A DNA stretch of 64,000 nucleotides from Streptomyces sp. JB150 (lineage in GTDB: Bacteria; Actinomycetota; Actinomycetes; Streptomycetales; Streptomycetaceae): positions 1 to 64,000 of the forward strand of contig NZ_CP049780.1 in assembly GCF_011193355.1 (NCBI RefSeq). Direction: 5' to 3'. Positions 9,219 through 17,995 of the stretch are shown here, one piece after another. The notes under the pieces are model-generated. The model was given only the letters and a program-made list of their open reading frames with translations, did not search any database and was not told the DNA's origin. The stretch's first letter is position 1, and every line of letters starts with the position of its first letter. Position numbers and translations under genes: made by a program.

Positions 9219-10901
9219 CTAAGCGTTGGCGTTCGTAGCGAGTCGTACATCCGATGTCGCCACCGGCCCCGGCACCCCGGACACCGTCGGCACCGCGGGC
9301 GCCGCCGGCGCCGCAGGCGTCGTGGGTGTGGCGGTCGGGGAGGCCAGCTGCCGGGCCAGCACCTCCCGGTCGACCTTGCCGTTCACGGTCAGCGGCAGCT
9401 CCGGCACGACGCGGACCGAACGGGGCACCATGTAGGCGGGCAGCTCCCGCGCACACACCGCCAGCGCCGCCCGCACGTCCAGCCGCGCCTGCCCGCCGTC
9501 CAGGACCACGGCCGCCATCAGCACGTGGTCCCCCGCCCGCGGCACCAGCACCGCCGCGGCCGCCGTCACCGACGGCAGACGGGTCAGCGTGCCCTCGACC
9601 TCACCCAGCTCCACCCGGTTCCCGCGGATCTGCACCTGGTGGTCGCAGCGGCCCACGAACACCAGATCACCCCCCGCGCCCACCCGGGCCAGGTCCCCGG
9701 TGCGCAGCACCTTCTGCCCGTGCCGCGACTCGACCGGGTCGGGCACCAGCACCGCCGCCGTCGCCTCGGGATCGTTCCAGTAACCGGTGAACAGGCACGG
9801 GCTGCGCAGGTAGATCTCCCCGATGCCGCCCGGCTCGGTGACGACCTCACCGCGCTCGTCCACCACCGTCATCTCCGCGCCCGCGTGGGCGTGACCGATC
9901 GACAGCCGCTCCAGCCCGGCCGGCAGCGGATCGGGAACATCCGTGAACGAGGCGGCCATCGACTCCGTCGCCCCGTAACCGTTGACCAGCCGGACACCGG
10001 GCAGCGTCTGCTGCAGCCGGCGCAGCTCCGGCAGCGGGAACTCCTCTCCCGCGAAGACCACCGACCGCAGCCGCCGCAACTCCGCGAGCAGCTGCGGGTC
10101 ATGACGCAGCACCGGACGCCACAGCGAGGGCACACCGTGCACCTGGGTGACCCCGGCATCGCGCAGAAAACCGATCATGCGCCGCGGCGAGCCGAGATCC
10201 TCACGCCGCACCGGCACCAGCGCCGCGCCGGCGGCCAGCGCCACACCGATCCCGAACAGCGCGAAGTCGAACTGCAGCGGCGACGTGCTCGCCACCCGGT
10301 CCCCGGGCCCGGCCAGCCGGTCGTGCAGCATCGCACGCAGGAACGTCACGATCGCCCGGTGGCTCATCACCACCCCCTTGGGCCGGCCCGTCGACCCGGA
10401 CGTGAAGACGATGTACGCGGTGTCGGTGGCCAGCACGGCACGCCGCCGGCGCACCCGGCGCGCCGGCGCACGCTCGACCACCAGACCCGCGGGGCCGAAG
10501 TACGCGCTGCCCTCCACCTCGACCGACTCCCGGCGCGCCAGATGGCCGGCCCGGGCGTGCAGCGCCGGCTCGACCGAACCCACGATCGACACCAGACGGG
10601 CGTTTGGTGTCTGCGGGCTCACCGTCACGAACGGCAGCCCCAGCAGCGAACAGGCGAGCAGCATGGCCACCGCCGGCGCCGAGGTGTCCGCCTCGATCAC
10701 CACACGGTCACCGACATCGAGCCCCAGACCGTTCAGGACGTCCGCGTACTGCTGGGTCAGCACGTCCAGCGCACGGTAGGAGACCTCCGTGAGGACCCCG
10801 TCCTGGTCCGCCTCCACCACCGCCGGCGCATCCGGGGAGACGGCCGCGGGCCCCATGAGCAGCCGGTAGAGGTTGTCCGCCGAAGCAAGCGGCCGTTCCA
10901 T
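9219..10901 (-). CDS. Stand-alone adenylation enzyme (acyl/aminoacyl-AMP ligase)
   Basis: A 560-aa ANL-superfamily enzyme. Core motifs are visible: A3 as YIVFTSGSTGRPKGV near residue 165, A5 as NGYGATES near 310, A7 as TGDLARVG near 405, and the A10 lysine in LPLTVNGKVDRE near 510. A4 reads QFDFALFG, keeping the Asp that in NRPS A-domains pairs with the substrate alpha-amine; cinnamate-type ligases usually lack it, so an amino acid substrate is possible. The last 40 residues are a Pro/Ala-rich tail. GGGAGA precedes the ATG. It is the first gene of the minus-strand operon and probably loads the ACP at 6507-6752. Confidence 0.9.
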   Translation of the reverse strand: MERPLASADNLYRLLMGPAAVSPDAPAVVEADQDGVLTEVSYRALDVLTQQYADVLNGLGLDVGDRVVIEADTSAPAVAMLLACSLLGLPFVTVSPQTPNARLVSIVGSVEPALHARAGHLARRESVEVEGSAYFGPAGLVVERAPARRVRRRRAVLATDTAYIVFTSGSTGRPKGVVMSHRAIVTFLRAMLHDRLAGPGDRVASTSPLQFDFALFGIGVALAAGAALVPVRREDLGSPRRMIGFLRDAGVTQVHGVPSLWRPVLRHDPQLLAELRRLRSVVFAGEEFPLPELRRLQQTLPGVRLVNGYGATESMAASFTDVPDPLPAGLERLSIGHAHAGAEMTVVDERGEVVTEPGGIGEIYLRSPCLFTGYWNDPEATAAVLVPDPVESRHGQKVLRTGDLARVGAGGDLVFVGRCDHQVQIRGNRVELGEVEGTLTRLPSVTAAAAVLVPRAGDHVLMAAVVLDGGQARLDVRAALAVCARELPAYMVPRSVRVVPELPLTVNGKVDREVLARQLASPTATPTTPAAPAAPAVPTVSGVPGPVATSDVRLATNANA

Positions 10902-11004
10902 AGCGTCTCCCTTGTCGGTGAAGTGACGGCGGCGCGCGCCGGCCGCGGCCCCTCAAGGCCCGCGTCACGCCGGGGCCTTGAGCAACCCACCGTGGGACAC
11001 CGCG

Positions 11005-11044
11005 ATGGGCGCGGGACTGGAGCCCGTCTTGACCGCCGGTGTAT
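11005..11044 (-). promoter_or_regulatory. Twin operator, copy A (SARP-like 11-bp phased repeats)
   Basis: This 40-bp block matches 46011-46050 at 36 of 40 positions. It contains CTGGA (11017) and CTTGA (11028) spaced 11 bp apart, as in SARP-binding direct repeats. It lies about 100 bp before the adenylation-enzyme operon. No clear -10 is visible in the leftward direction, so orientation is inferred from the neighbouring genes. Confidence 0.65.
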
Positions 11045-11207
11045 CGGCAGGTCGGCGCCCTGCCCCCGCACCCCCGGCCCCACCACCCCCGCACCCCCGG
11101 CCCCAACCACCCCCACCCTCCGGCCCGAACCACCACCCCCCGGCGCGCGCCCGCCGCCCGCCCCACCCCCTGCAACCCGCCTCGGCGCTGCGCCGCGCCT
11201 GCCCGCG

Positions 11208-11251
11208 CTCCAGCCAGGTACGAGGGACAGGCGAGGACGACGACCTAGCGT
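11208..11251 (+). promoter_or_regulatory. SARP-like promoter of the SnoaL-like gene
   Basis: Three elements CTCCA (11208), TACGAGG (11219) and GGCGAGG (11230) are phased at 11 bp. They are followed 9 bp later by TAGCGT (11246-11251), a good Streptomyces -10 hexamer. Transcription would start about 35 bp before the ATG at 11294. Confidence 0.65.
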
Positions 11252-11293
11252 CACTGACGAACCGAACCGGCCAAGATCTCAAAGGGAGCCCGC

Positions 11294-11764
11294 ATGTCCT
11301 CCGAGGAGCACGAGTTCAAGCTGCCTGGCGCCGACCTCGCGCAGCCCGACGCCGAACTGCGCAAGAAGCGCGAGGCGGTCGTCATGGAGCACACCATCGC
11401 CGAGAACGCCTGGGACATCGACGGGGTGCTCGCCACCTTCCCCCGCGGCGGCGTCTACCGGGTCATGGCGTACGAGGAGAGCCCGTTCATCGGTGAACAG
11501 GCCATCAAGGAGCAGTACTTCGCCGAGCTGCGCGAGGCCTTCCCGCACCCCGAGCACGACCTGCTCCACGTCCACCACACGCCGACCGCGGTGATCCTGG
11601 AAGCCCAGTTCCGCGCCAAGCAGGAGGCCGACTGGCGCGGCATACCCAACCGCGGCAAGTCCGTCGACGCCCCCGTCGCCGTCTTCTTCCACTTCGACGG
11701 CGACGTCCTGGTCGACGAGACGCTCTACTTCGACATGGCCACCTTCGCCCGTCAGCTTGCCTGA
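11294..11764 (+). CDS. SnoaL-like (NTF2-fold) protein
   Basis: A 156-aa protein with the NTF2-like alpha+beta barrel pattern of SnoaL-type proteins: an N-terminal helix pair, IGEQAIKEQYFAELREAFP near the middle, LHVHHTPTAVILEAQF, and a C-terminal FHFDGDVLVDETLYFDMATF. Members act as cyclases, hydroxylases, isomerases or dehydratase-like enzymes on polyketides, so the exact role is open. AAAGGGAG precedes the ATG. It is transcribed divergently from the adenylation operon, behind an 11-bp-phased promoter. Two other SnoaL-like genes lie at 27.9 and 32.7 kb. Confidence 0.75.
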   Translation: MSSEEHEFKLPGADLAQPDAELRKKREAVVMEHTIAENAWDIDGVLATFPRGGVYRVMAYEESPFIGEQAIKEQYFAELREAFPHPEHDLLHVHHTPTAVILEAQFRAKQEADWRGIPNRGKSVDAPVAVFFHFDGDVLVDETLYFDMATFARQLA

Positions 11765-11839
11765 GCCCGCAGTGCCGGGGCGCACGGATGCGGGCACCCC
11801 GGCAGCCGGCCCGGCCGCCCACGACAAGGACCACCACCC

Positions 11840-12760
11840 ATGAGCCTGTCCAGGACGGACCGCACAGCACCGGTGCCGGCCCACTCCGCCGGGGTCCGCC
11901 CGATCCTCCTCGACGCCGCGGGCCTCACCCTGTCCGGCCTGCTGGCCCAGCCGCCCGACACCCCGCCCCGCGCGACCGTCGTCGCCGTGCACGGCGGCGG
12001 CATGCGCGCGGGCTACTTCGACGGACAGGCCGACGCCGACCTGTCCCTGCTCACCCTGGGCGCCCGGCTCGGCTACACGGTGCTGGCCCTGGACCGGCCC
12101 GGCTACGGCCACTCCGCCGCACAGGCCCCCGCCGGCCTCACCCTCGACGAGCAGTCCGCCGTACTGTCCGCCGCGCTGGAGGCGTTCGCCGCCCGCCACC
12201 GCGTCGGCCGCGGCTTCCTCCTGCTCGCCCACTCCTACGGCGGCAAACTCGCCCTGACGACCGCCGCACGCACCCCCGGCCTGCTCGCCCTGGACGCCTC
12301 CGGCGTCGGCCACCGCTACGGCATCCGGCCCGACGAACGCCGCCGCCTGCGCCGCCACCTGGAATGGGAACGCAACTGGGGCCCGCTCGGCCTCTACCCG
12401 CCGGGCACCTTCCGCGCGGCCGAGCACCTCATCGCCCCCATCCCCGCCCGCGAGGCCGCCGAAGTACCCCTGTGGCCGGCGATGTTCGACGAACTCGCAC
12501 CCCGCATCGACATCCCGCTGCGCCTGACCTTCGCCGAGCACGAGGCCTGGTGGCAGCACGAGGAAGCCGACCTCGCCGACCTGACCTCCCGCCTGACCAG
12601 GGCACCCCTCGTCCGCGTCGAGCGCCAGCCGGGCGCCGGCCACAACATCAGCCTCGGCCGCGCCGCCCGCCCCTACCACCTGCGCGCACTGGCCTTCTTC
12701 GACGAAGCCCTGCGCACCGCCGGCCACGACCCGGCCGGCACCCCCGCCCCCGCCTGCTGA
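11840..12760 (+). CDS. Alpha/beta hydrolase
   Basis: A 306-aa alpha/beta hydrolase. VVAVHGGGMRAG near residue 50 forms the oxyanion hole, LLAHSYGGKLA near residue 135 holds the nucleophile serine, and GAGHNISLG near residue 275 holds the catalytic histidine. It lacks a signal peptide. Roles in such clusters include off-loading the finished acyl chain from the ACP or hydrolysing an ester; a stand-alone thioesterase role is plausible because no other thioesterase is visible. It follows the SnoaL-like gene by 75 bp on the same strand. Confidence 0.82.
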   Translation: MSLSRTDRTAPVPAHSAGVRPILLDAAGLTLSGLLAQPPDTPPRATVVAVHGGGMRAGYFDGQADADLSLLTLGARLGYTVLALDRPGYGHSAAQAPAGLTLDEQSAVLSAALEAFAARHRVGRGFLLLAHSYGGKLALTTAARTPGLLALDASGVGHRYGIRPDERRRLRRHLEWERNWGPLGLYPPGTFRAAEHLIAPIPAREAAEVPLWPAMFDELAPRIDIPLRLTFAEHEAWWQHEEADLADLTSRLTRAPLVRVERQPGAGHNISLGRAARPYHLRALAFFDEALRTAGHDPAGTPAPAC

Positions 12761-12964
12761 CCGGGCGACGGCCGCCCGGCCCCGCGCACACACCACGGGG
12801 CGCTCCCGGGCCGGCGGTGAACAGCCCGTGATTTTCTCATGCCCCGTGTGTGACCCGTTCGCTGCCCATGCCACCTACCCGCTTCCATACTGGAGTCGCG
12901 AGCGGGGGCCGCGGGGGAGCCGCACATGTCGTCGGCTCCGACAGCCTGAGGAGGTCGGTAGACC

Positions 12965-13594
12965 GTGAAGTCCCCCACCGAGAATGCCATCCCGCGCCTG
13001 CACCACCTGTGGTCGCTGCGCGAGGACACGGTGGTCGGATGGGAAGAGGAAGGCCGGGCCCTGGTGCTCAGCGGACCCCTGGGCACCGAACGGGTCGAGG
13101 ACCCCGCGCCCGAGGTCGCCGAGATGCTGCGCCGCATGGAACTCGGCCCCGTGCTGCTCACCAACCTGGTCGAGCCCGGCGACACCCGCCCCGGCGGGCA
13201 CAGCACCTACGCGGTGGTGCTGTCGGTGCTGCGCGGCATCTCCCACGTGGTGATCAGGACACTCTCCCTGGAGGACCTCAAGGGGCCGGTGCTGTCGGTG
13301 GTGCCGGTCGACCGCACCGCCCGCTTCTCCCTCGTCCACCTGCCGGCCCAGCGCCGGGTACGGCTGCGGCCCACCGTGACGATCACCGTGCGCGGGGACG
13401 TGCTGGTCATCCAGTCCCGCGTCATGGACCACCGGGTGGAGATCCACCGCCCCGAGGCGATGTGGGTGGTGTCCCTGCTGGCCTGGCCGACCACCCCCGA
13501 CGCCATCGTCGACATGCTGCCGCTGCCCGCCGAGCTGACCCGGCAGATACTGGGCTACCTGGCCGGCGCCGGGATGACGGTGACCGCCAGCTGA
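12965..13594 (+). CDS. SagB-type N-terminal region only (no FMN reductase domain)
   Basis: This 209-aa protein resembles the N-terminal half of actinobacterial SagB/ThcOx-type azoline dehydrogenases: LWSLREDTVVGW at the start, HVVIRTLS and LLSVVP-like LSVVPVDRTARFSL in the centre, and a second winged-helix-like unit ending PTTPDAIVDMLPLP and YLAGAGMTV. It stops where the nitroreductase (FMN) domain normally begins, and only 43 bp of convergent intergenic DNA follow, so this is not a frameshifted full enzyme. It could be a scaffold or leader-binding partner for the cyclodehydratase at 15.7-18.0 kb. The match rests on pattern memory, not alignment. Confidence 0.6.
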   Translation: MKSPTENAIPRLHHLWSLREDTVVGWEEEGRALVLSGPLGTERVEDPAPEVAEMLRRMELGPVLLTNLVEPGDTRPGGHSTYAVVLSVLRGISHVVIRTLSLEDLKGPVLSVVPVDRTARFSLVHLPAQRRVRLRPTVTITVRGDVLVIQSRVMDHRVEIHRPEAMWVVSLLAWPTTPDAIVDMLPLPAELTRQILGYLAGAGMTVTAS

Positions 13595-13637
13595 CCACCC
13601 CGCACCCGCCCCCAGGGGCCGGGGCCGGCCGGGCCGC

Positions 13638-14246
13638 TCACAGCAGCCAGCCCGACTCGCGCGCGATACGGATCGCGTCCACCCGGTTGCGGGCGTTGAG
13701 CTTGGTCACGGCCGTGGTGAGGTAGTTGCGCACCGTGCCCGCGGACAGCCGCAGCTGACCGGCGATCTCCTGCGGCTCGGTGCCCTGCGCGGCCAGCTGC
13801 AGCACCTCCGTCTCCCTGCTGGTCAGCGGGCTCTCCCCGCCGCCCCAGGCCGCCAGCGCCAGCTGCGGGTCGACCACCCGCTGCCCGGCCGCGACCCGGC
13901 GCACCGCCTGGGCCAGGTCACTGGGCGGCGCGTCCTTGAGCAGGAAACCCGCCACCCGCGCCGACATGGCCCGGCGCAGCGTGCCCGGACGGCCCAGACT
14001 GGTCAGGATCAGCGTGCGGCACTCCGGCACCCGCTCGTGCAGCAGCTCGGCCGCGCTCAGCCCGTCCAGACCCGGCAGGTCGATGTCGATGATGGCGACG
14101 TCCGGCCGGTGCTCACGGGCCGCGTTCAGGATCTGGTCCCCCCGCTCCAGCTCGGCGACCACCTTCAGGTCGTCCTCCAGATTGAGCAGAGCCACCAGCG
14201 CGCCCCGAACCATGTGCATGTCCTCGGCCAGGATGATCCGTATCAT
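13638..14246 (-). CDS. NarL/FixJ-family response regulator
   Basis: A 202-aa response regulator. The receiver domain begins IRIILAEDMHMVRGAL and has the phospho-acceptor Asp in VAIIDIDLPGLDG, with the conserved Lys in FLLKDAPP. The C-terminal LuxR-type helix-turn-helix (about 140-200) reads LTSRETEVLQLAAQG and LSAGTVRNYLTTAVTKLNA. The ATG at 14246 is chosen because GGGGGAGGG precedes it. It lies directly downstream of the sensor kinase and is its probable partner. It resembles DesR-like regulators; its target promoters cannot be read from the sequence. Confidence 0.92.
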   Translation of the reverse strand: MIRIILAEDMHMVRGALVALLNLEDDLKVVAELERGDQILNAAREHRPDVAIIDIDLPGLDGLSAAELLHERVPECRTLILTSLGRPGTLRRAMSARVAGFLLKDAPPSDLAQAVRRVAAGQRVVDPQLALAAWGGGESPLTSRETEVLQLAAQGTEPQEIAGQLRLSAGTVRNYLTTAVTKLNARNRVDAIRIARESGWLL

Positions 14247-14311
14247 CGTCGCCCTCCCCCTACACCGCAAATCCTTCGATCCTACCCAACCCCCGCCCGC
14301 CGGGCGGGCTT

Positions 14312-15625
14312 TCACACCGCGATGCCGCTCGGCCCGAACGGCTCTTCCTCGCCGGCGAATCCGCCCGCCCGCCCGCCCGCGTCATGCGGCCCGGCCGCCC
14401 GCACCGGCGCCTGGGCGGTCAGCCGGAAGACGTCCGAACCGCCCTCGCCCGCCAGGCGGCGCACGGTCAGCCGGCCGCCGATGCCCTCCAGCCGCTGCTG
14501 GAGGTTGCCCAGACCGGTGCCGCTGTGCGGCGACGGCACCTGATGCCCCTGCACCAGACCGTCGTTGACGATCCGCAGGCGCACCAGGTCGCCCTCGACC
14601 CGGGCGGAGATGTGGCAGTACGAGGCCTTGGAGTGCCGCAGCAGATTGGTGACCCCCTCGCGCAGCACCGTGGCCAGCACCGTGGACGTCGCCGTGCCCA
14701 GGTGCTCGACGGCGTCGTCACACTCGACACTGACCTCGACGTCGGCGGCGGCCAGCACCGACTCGGCGGAGGTCAGCTCCGAACCCAGCGCCATCTCCCG
14801 GTAGCCGCTGGCGACCCGGCGCACATCGGCCAGCGCCTGGCGGGAGATGCCGAGCACCTCGTCGACCTCCTCGCGGGCCCGCATCGGGTTGGCCGGGATC
14901 AGCCGGTGGATCAGCTCGTTCTTCAGCGTGATCGCCGAAAGGCTGTACCCGAGCAGATCGTGCAGGTCCCTGGCGAAACGTAACTGCTCGTTGCTGACGG
15001 CCAGCCGGGCCAGATCCGCGCGGGCGCGGTGCAGCTGCTCCACCAGACTGGTCAGCCGGCTCAGCCCGTACACCACCAGACCGGTCAGCGCCGTGGTCTG
15101 GCCCATGTACACGATGTCGACCACGCTGCGGTCGTCCAGGATGCCCGGCACCAGCAGGCTCAGCGTCGTCAGCCCGTACAGCGTCCAGCCCCACCGGGCC
15201 GGCAGCAGCAGGAGCACGGACCCGGCGAAGAACCCGGCCATCGCCCCCCAGGACACCCCGAACCACATCAACGGCAGGTACGACAAGGCCCCTTGGCCGG
15301 CCAGCGTCAGCACCTTGGTGCGCATCCGCGCCCCGGCCATGGCGGGGGAGGAGTGCACCAGCTGCAGCAGGAACACCAGCACCAGACACGTCAGCGCCAG
15401 CGCCAGCCCGGACGCGGCCAGCCGCTGGGTGAGGATGTTGAGGAAGGTGATCGCCAGGTAGCAGAACAGCGCGGCCACCAGAATGCCCCGGGCGGTTCTG
15501 GTGGCCGCGCTGCGGTGGTCCTGCGATGGACCGGAACGCGACAGAAAACTCCAGGGATCGGGACGGTCCACCTCGTACGAGCCCCCTCGTGTCCGAATCT
15601 GGTTCGAAACCATACCGGACTTCAT
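14312..15625 (-). CDS. DesK-like sensor histidine kinase with a TTA codon
   Basis: A 437-aa membrane kinase. Five or six hydrophobic segments span residues 45-195. A HisKA_3 dimerisation domain follows with phospho-acceptor His222 in RFARDLHDLLGYSLS, and a C-terminal ATPase domain with EGVTNLLRHS (N box) and GTGLGNLQQRL (G box). The leucine at codon 215 (14981-14983 on plus) is encoded by TTA, so translation should depend on the bldA tRNA. An alternative ATG lies at 15613. It follows the YcaO gene on the same strand and likely reports on envelope or lipid state, perhaps the product itself. Confidence 0.9.
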   Translation of the reverse strand: MKSGMVSNQIRTRGGSYEVDRPDPWSFLSRSGPSQDHRSAATRTARGILVAALFCYLAITFLNILTQRLAASGLALALTCLVLVFLLQLVHSSPAMAGARMRTKVLTLAGQGALSYLPLMWFGVSWGAMAGFFAGSVLLLLPARWGWTLYGLTTLSLLVPGILDDRSVVDIVYMGQTTALTGLVVYGLSRLTSLVEQLHRARADLARLAVSNEQLRFARDLHDLLGYSLSAITLKNELIHRLIPANPMRAREEVDEVLGISRQALADVRRVASGYREMALGSELTSAESVLAAADVEVSVECDDAVEHLGTATSTVLATVLREGVTNLLRHSKASYCHISARVEGDLVRLRIVNDGLVQGHQVPSPHSGTGLGNLQQRLEGIGGRLTVRRLAGEGGSDVFRLTAQAPVRAAGPHDAGGRAGGFAGEEEPFGPSGIAV

Positions 15626-15697
15626 GCCGGACAGAGCGCTGCTGCGGCACGGCGCACACGGGCACGGAGGACGTGCAACTGGCCGGAAACGAACGCT

Positions 15698-17995
15698 TCA
15701 CACGAACAGCGGGATCGGGTTGAGCTGCTCGTAGGGAGTGGGGCGGGAGAGCCGTCCGAGGTCGACCGGCACATCGAACAGCCGGCCCGGCGCGTACCTG
15801 GCCCAGAAGTGCCGCAGACCCGGGGCCATCACCTTGACCACCGGCATTCCCACCTCCGGCCGGGTCTGGTCCAGGACGAGAAGCTCCATGCCCTTGCCGC
15901 CGACGAGTTGCGTGATCGCTTCGACGTCGTCCAGCAGGTCGGTGCGCGGAGCATAGTCCCAACTGCCGGGCGTCCGCGGCCGCAAGGCCGGATCCGGCAG
16001 CAGATACGGCTGGTTGACGACGGTCGCCTGCCGCCACCAGCGCACCGGCAGCGCGTCGGTGATGCCGTAGCCGCCCCCGGGCAGGCCGTCGCCGACCGCC
16101 GGCAGCAGCTGCCCCATCTCCGTCAGCGCCCGGCGCAGGGCGACCGCCGGGTCGAAATGGGCACCGAAACCGAAGATGATGTCCTCGCCGGCCGCGCCCT
16201 CGCGCCGCGACAGCGCCACCACCGCGGGGATACCGAGGTCGCTGGTCAGATCCAGCGCCCACACCCGGCGCCCCAGCCGCCCGTACCCCTCCTGCAGCCG
16301 GCCGATGTACGGCTCGCCGAACGACTCCAGGTCGATCGCCGGCTGCCGGGTGCGGTTGTACCACCACAGGGCGACCGCATCGCGCTCCACCAGCTCCAGG
16401 AACCCCTGCACCAGGGCGTCCTCCGGGCTGCTGCCCGCCGCGTTGCCGTTGGAGTCGGCGTAAGGCGCGCGCGAACCGGCCCCGTCGCGGGGGAAGTACA
16501 GCATCGAGGTGGGCAGCAGCCGGTGGCACCGCCCGGTCAGCGACCACACCGGCGTCCACTCCACCGGCCGCTGCTCGTCGAAGGGCTCGGGCACATGATG
16601 GAAGGGCGAGCCGGAGCGGTTCCACAGCGCGCGCTCACGGAACTGCCGCTGCGCGTACAGCTGGCAGGCGTGCGGATGGATCGCCTGCTCGCCCAGCCCG
16701 GCCAGGGTGTCCACCACGACCGGCTCGTCGCCGTGCCGGGTGCCGCTGTAGCGTTCCACCGCCTCGCACAGCGCGCTGGTGCGGGCCTCGGCGTCGGTCA
16801 GGCCCTTGCCGCCGCTGAGCGCGCGCAGCCCCGCCGGGCCCCGCTCACGCATCGCCAGGTTGCGCCCCGACACATAGGTCGTGGCGAACTCCGGTGCGCC
16901 CGGCGCCGGTTCGAGTGCGGAGACGATCCCGGTGACCGGGCTCACCAGATGCCCGTAGCGCTCGAGGACCTGGTCGGGGGTCAGCGCCCGGTGCCCGCCG
17001 CCGCCGGGGGCGGCCTTGGGCCGCGACACGGGCACGAACGGCGCGCGCACCCGCCGGGCCGTCAGCTGCGGGTCACCGCAGGAAGGGCACTGGGGGACCC
17101 GCGGCACCGCGTGGACACGGGTGCGCAGGGTGAGGGTGTCGACCGTGCGGACGGCACCCTGATCGGCGTAGCGCAGGCCGGCCAGCCACTTGGCGGCCTC
17201 CAGCACCGCGCTCTGCGCGGCCATGACCCGGCCCGCGGACAGCGAGGCGATCGGCCGGCCCAGCGGCCCCTCCAGGGCCAGCGCCTGCCGCAGCGGCCCC
17301 TCGTAGCTGCGGTGCTGCTCCACCCGCAGGGCCAGGCACGTCCAGCAGGGGCCCTCGCCGGGCCGGAAGAACGGCCCGATCCACGGCTCGTAGCCGCACA
17401 GGCGGGCGAGCAGCCACGGCCGGCCCGCCGCCCGGTGCTCGGCGTCGACCCGTTCCAGCTCGGGGGAGAGGTAGTCGTCGCACAGCACCAGGGTGAGGTC
17501 GGTGTCGCTGTCGGCCACGGTCAGGCCCGAGTCGGCGCCGGCGGCGAGCACCGCGGCGGCGTCGACGCCGGCCAGCGGCAGGATCCGCAGCCGTGAGCAG
17601 GCCAGGCCGGCCGCGGCCCGCGCACCGTCCAGGCCGGCCAGGTCCCAGTACGCCTCGGCGACCGGGTCACCGGCCGCGGCCGAGGGGGCCGGGGTGCCGA
17701 AGCGCAGCAGCCCGGCCTCGCTCAGGAGCCGCAGCCCGCCCTGCGCCTCCTCGGCGGTCAGGGCGGGCGCGGCGGCCTGAAGGATCTGGGTGAGGGACCG
17801 GGTGCCGTCGAGCAGCGGGACCAGCACCTCGGCCAGCGCGCCGTGCAGGGCGGTCACGCCCTGCCGCGAGACCAGGTAGGTCGCCTCGCCGGGGACCGTC
17901 GCCGGACGCAGGTGGTGCCGGAACCCGACGAGGGCCTCCCCGTCCTGGGGGGCACCCGGCCCCGGTCTGTTGGAAGGCGGCAGTTCTGTCGTCAT
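15698..17995 (-). CDS. Fused azoline cyclodehydratase (E1-like plus YcaO)
   Basis: A 765-aa TOMM-type protein. The N-terminal part (1-330) resembles the E1-like/ocin-ThiF partner, with a leader-binding winged-helix-like region (about 20-110) and four cysteines in CWTC (about 216) and CPSC (about 302) for structural zinc. The YcaO domain follows, with GGKGLTDAEARTSALCEAVE near 395, ELVERDAVALWW near 535 and the proline-rich C-terminus LNPIPLFV, as expected for the catalytic tail. Such enzymes use ATP to cyclise Cys/Ser/Thr to azolines. Its ATG overlaps the stop of the 93-aa peptide gene (ATGA). A longer in-frame reading upstream is rejected because that peptide frame has the better start. Confidence 0.9.
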   Translation of the reverse strand: MTTELPPSNRPGPGAPQDGEALVGFRHHLRPATVPGEATYLVSRQGVTALHGALAEVLVPLLDGTRSLTQILQAAAPALTAEEAQGGLRLLSEAGLLRFGTPAPSAAAGDPVAEAYWDLAGLDGARAAAGLACSRLRILPLAGVDAAAVLAAGADSGLTVADSDTDLTLVLCDDYLSPELERVDAEHRAAGRPWLLARLCGYEPWIGPFFRPGEGPCWTCLALRVEQHRSYEGPLRQALALEGPLGRPIASLSAGRVMAAQSAVLEAAKWLAGLRYADQGAVRTVDTLTLRTRVHAVPRVPQCPSCGDPQLTARRVRAPFVPVSRPKAAPGGGGHRALTPDQVLERYGHLVSPVTGIVSALEPAPGAPEFATTYVSGRNLAMRERGPAGLRALSGGKGLTDAEARTSALCEAVERYSGTRHGDEPVVVDTLAGLGEQAIHPHACQLYAQRQFRERALWNRSGSPFHHVPEPFDEQRPVEWTPVWSLTGRCHRLLPTSMLYFPRDGAGSRAPYADSNGNAAGSSPEDALVQGFLELVERDAVALWWYNRTRQPAIDLESFGEPYIGRLQEGYGRLGRRVWALDLTSDLGIPAVVALSRREGAAGEDIIFGFGAHFDPAVALRRALTEMGQLLPAVGDGLPGGGYGITDALPVRWWRQATVVNQPYLLPDPALRPRTPGSWDYAPRTDLLDDVEAITQLVGGKGMELLVLDQTRPEVGMPVVKVMAPGLRHFWARYAPGRLFDVPVDLGRLSRPTPYEQLNPIPLFV

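Noticed and set aside
7131-11594. A 1487-codon plus-strand open frame across the starter-unit operon
   Set aside because: It lies opposite seven genes with clear enzyme motifs and reads as Arg/His/Pro-rich antisense.
15029-17596. Very long plus-strand open frame opposite the YcaO gene
   Set aside because: Gln/Arg/His-rich antisense shadow; the minus strand has the zinc cysteines and YcaO motifs.
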